Source: Cellvibrio sp. (GTDB lineage: Bacteria > Pseudomonadota > Gammaproteobacteria > Pseudomonadales > Cellvibrionaceae). From it: 23,794 nt of DNA. Numbering within the stretch: position 1 is the stretch's first letter; each line of letters starts with the position of its first letter. Of the stretch, positions 23,646 to 23,794 are shown in pieces. Under the pieces are notes generated by a model, which ran no database searches, was not told the DNA's origin, and worked only from the letters and a program-made list of their open reading frames with translations. The DNA lies in contig JAJQJO010000008.1 of assembly GCA_021323495.1 (NCBI GenBank), forward strand, positions 1-23,794, written 5' to 3'. The position numbers and the translations under genes are program-made.

Positions 23646-23794
23646 GTGAACGATAACCTGAAGCATGAGTTTAACTATGTTGATGCTGACTTTGCGCGGG
23701 TAAAAGCCATTATTTATCGCGCGGCAGGTATTCATCTTGGCGAGAGTAAAAAGCAGTTGGTATACAGCCGCCTCGCACGCCGCTTGCGTACGTT
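23646..23794 (+). CDS. cheR: CheR chemoreceptor methyltransferase, N-terminal fragment (3' end outside window)
   Basis: The frame opens at GTG 23646 and stays open to the window edge (49 full codons). It encodes a Phe/Asp-rich start and then ADFARVKAIIYRAAGIHLGE followed by SKKQLVYSRLARRLR, which matches the N-terminal alpha-helical domain of CheR, the domain that contacts MCP methylation helices. CheR transfers methyl groups from S-adenosylmethionine to MCP glutamates. GTG is the only plausible start in frame; TGGAC lies at about -10. The nearby ATG at 23633 is in another frame and soon stops. The position right after a pentapeptide-bearing MCP supports the call. Confidence 0.88.
   Translation, partial: MNDNLKHEFNYVDADFARVKAIIYRAAGIHLGESKKQLVYSRLARRLRT

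Noticed and set aside
1..23794. CRISPR array, insertion sequence, prophage, tRNA or rRNA
   Set aside because: No regularly spaced repeats of CRISPR type, transposase or integrase frames, or RNA-gene cores were recognised on either strand.

Overview
The window looks like chromosomal DNA of a gammaproteobacterium, most likely a Cellvibrio-type (Cellvibrionales) organism. This is inferred from an exported PA14-containing GH3 enzyme, the coq7/OsmC-like, ampDE, yajQ/ampG and fxsA-groESL pairings, class I fumarase, and moderate GC content with AT-rich spacers. No database search was possible, so the taxon is an inference. There are no rRNA or tRNA genes, CRISPR arrays, insertion sequences or phage genes that I can support.

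Layout. (1) Positions 1-5300: the C-terminal end of an OsmC-family protein, convergent with coq7 (ubiquinone synthesis) across a shared bidirectional terminator; then a divergent exported GH3 glycosidase with an inserted PA14 domain, and a Ycf46-like AAA+ ATPase. (2) 5300-9340: peptidoglycan recycling. A pair of REP-like palindromes is followed by ampD, ampE and yajQ on the + strand; ampG and an alkyltransferase-like gene lie on the - strand, converging on yajQ at a strong bidirectional terminator. (3) 9340-13200: fxsA, a heat-shock (sigma-32 type) promoter, groES-groEL and iron superoxide dismutase, the last two with clear terminators. (4) 13200-15715: a membrane-anchored coiled-coil protein of unknown function and class I fumarase. 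(5) 15940-end: a chemosensory operon, all on the + strand and cut by the window edge. Its order is sensorless MCP, STAS protein, REC-PP2C phosphatase, cheY, cheA, cheW, double-PAS MCP, cheR.

How the parts work together. AmpG would import anhydromuropeptides, AmpD would strip the peptide from them in the cytoplasm, and AmpE is its usual membrane partner. In the chemosensory block, MCPs signal through CheW to CheA, which can phosphorylate the single-domain CheY and possibly the REC domain of the PP2C phosphatase. That phosphatase probably dephosphorylates the neighbouring STAS protein, which would join the chemosensory array to a partner-switch output. The order cheY-cheA-cheW-mcp-cheR, and an MCP ending in a WxxF pentapeptide just before cheR, resemble the Pseudomonas aeruginosa che2 layout (recalled, not searched).

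Most unusual items: the P2-less CheA with four GFF motifs in its linker, the STAS/REC-PP2C pair with no visible switch kinase, the sensorless MCP, and a perfect 12-bp palindrome lying over the -35 region of the GH3 gene.
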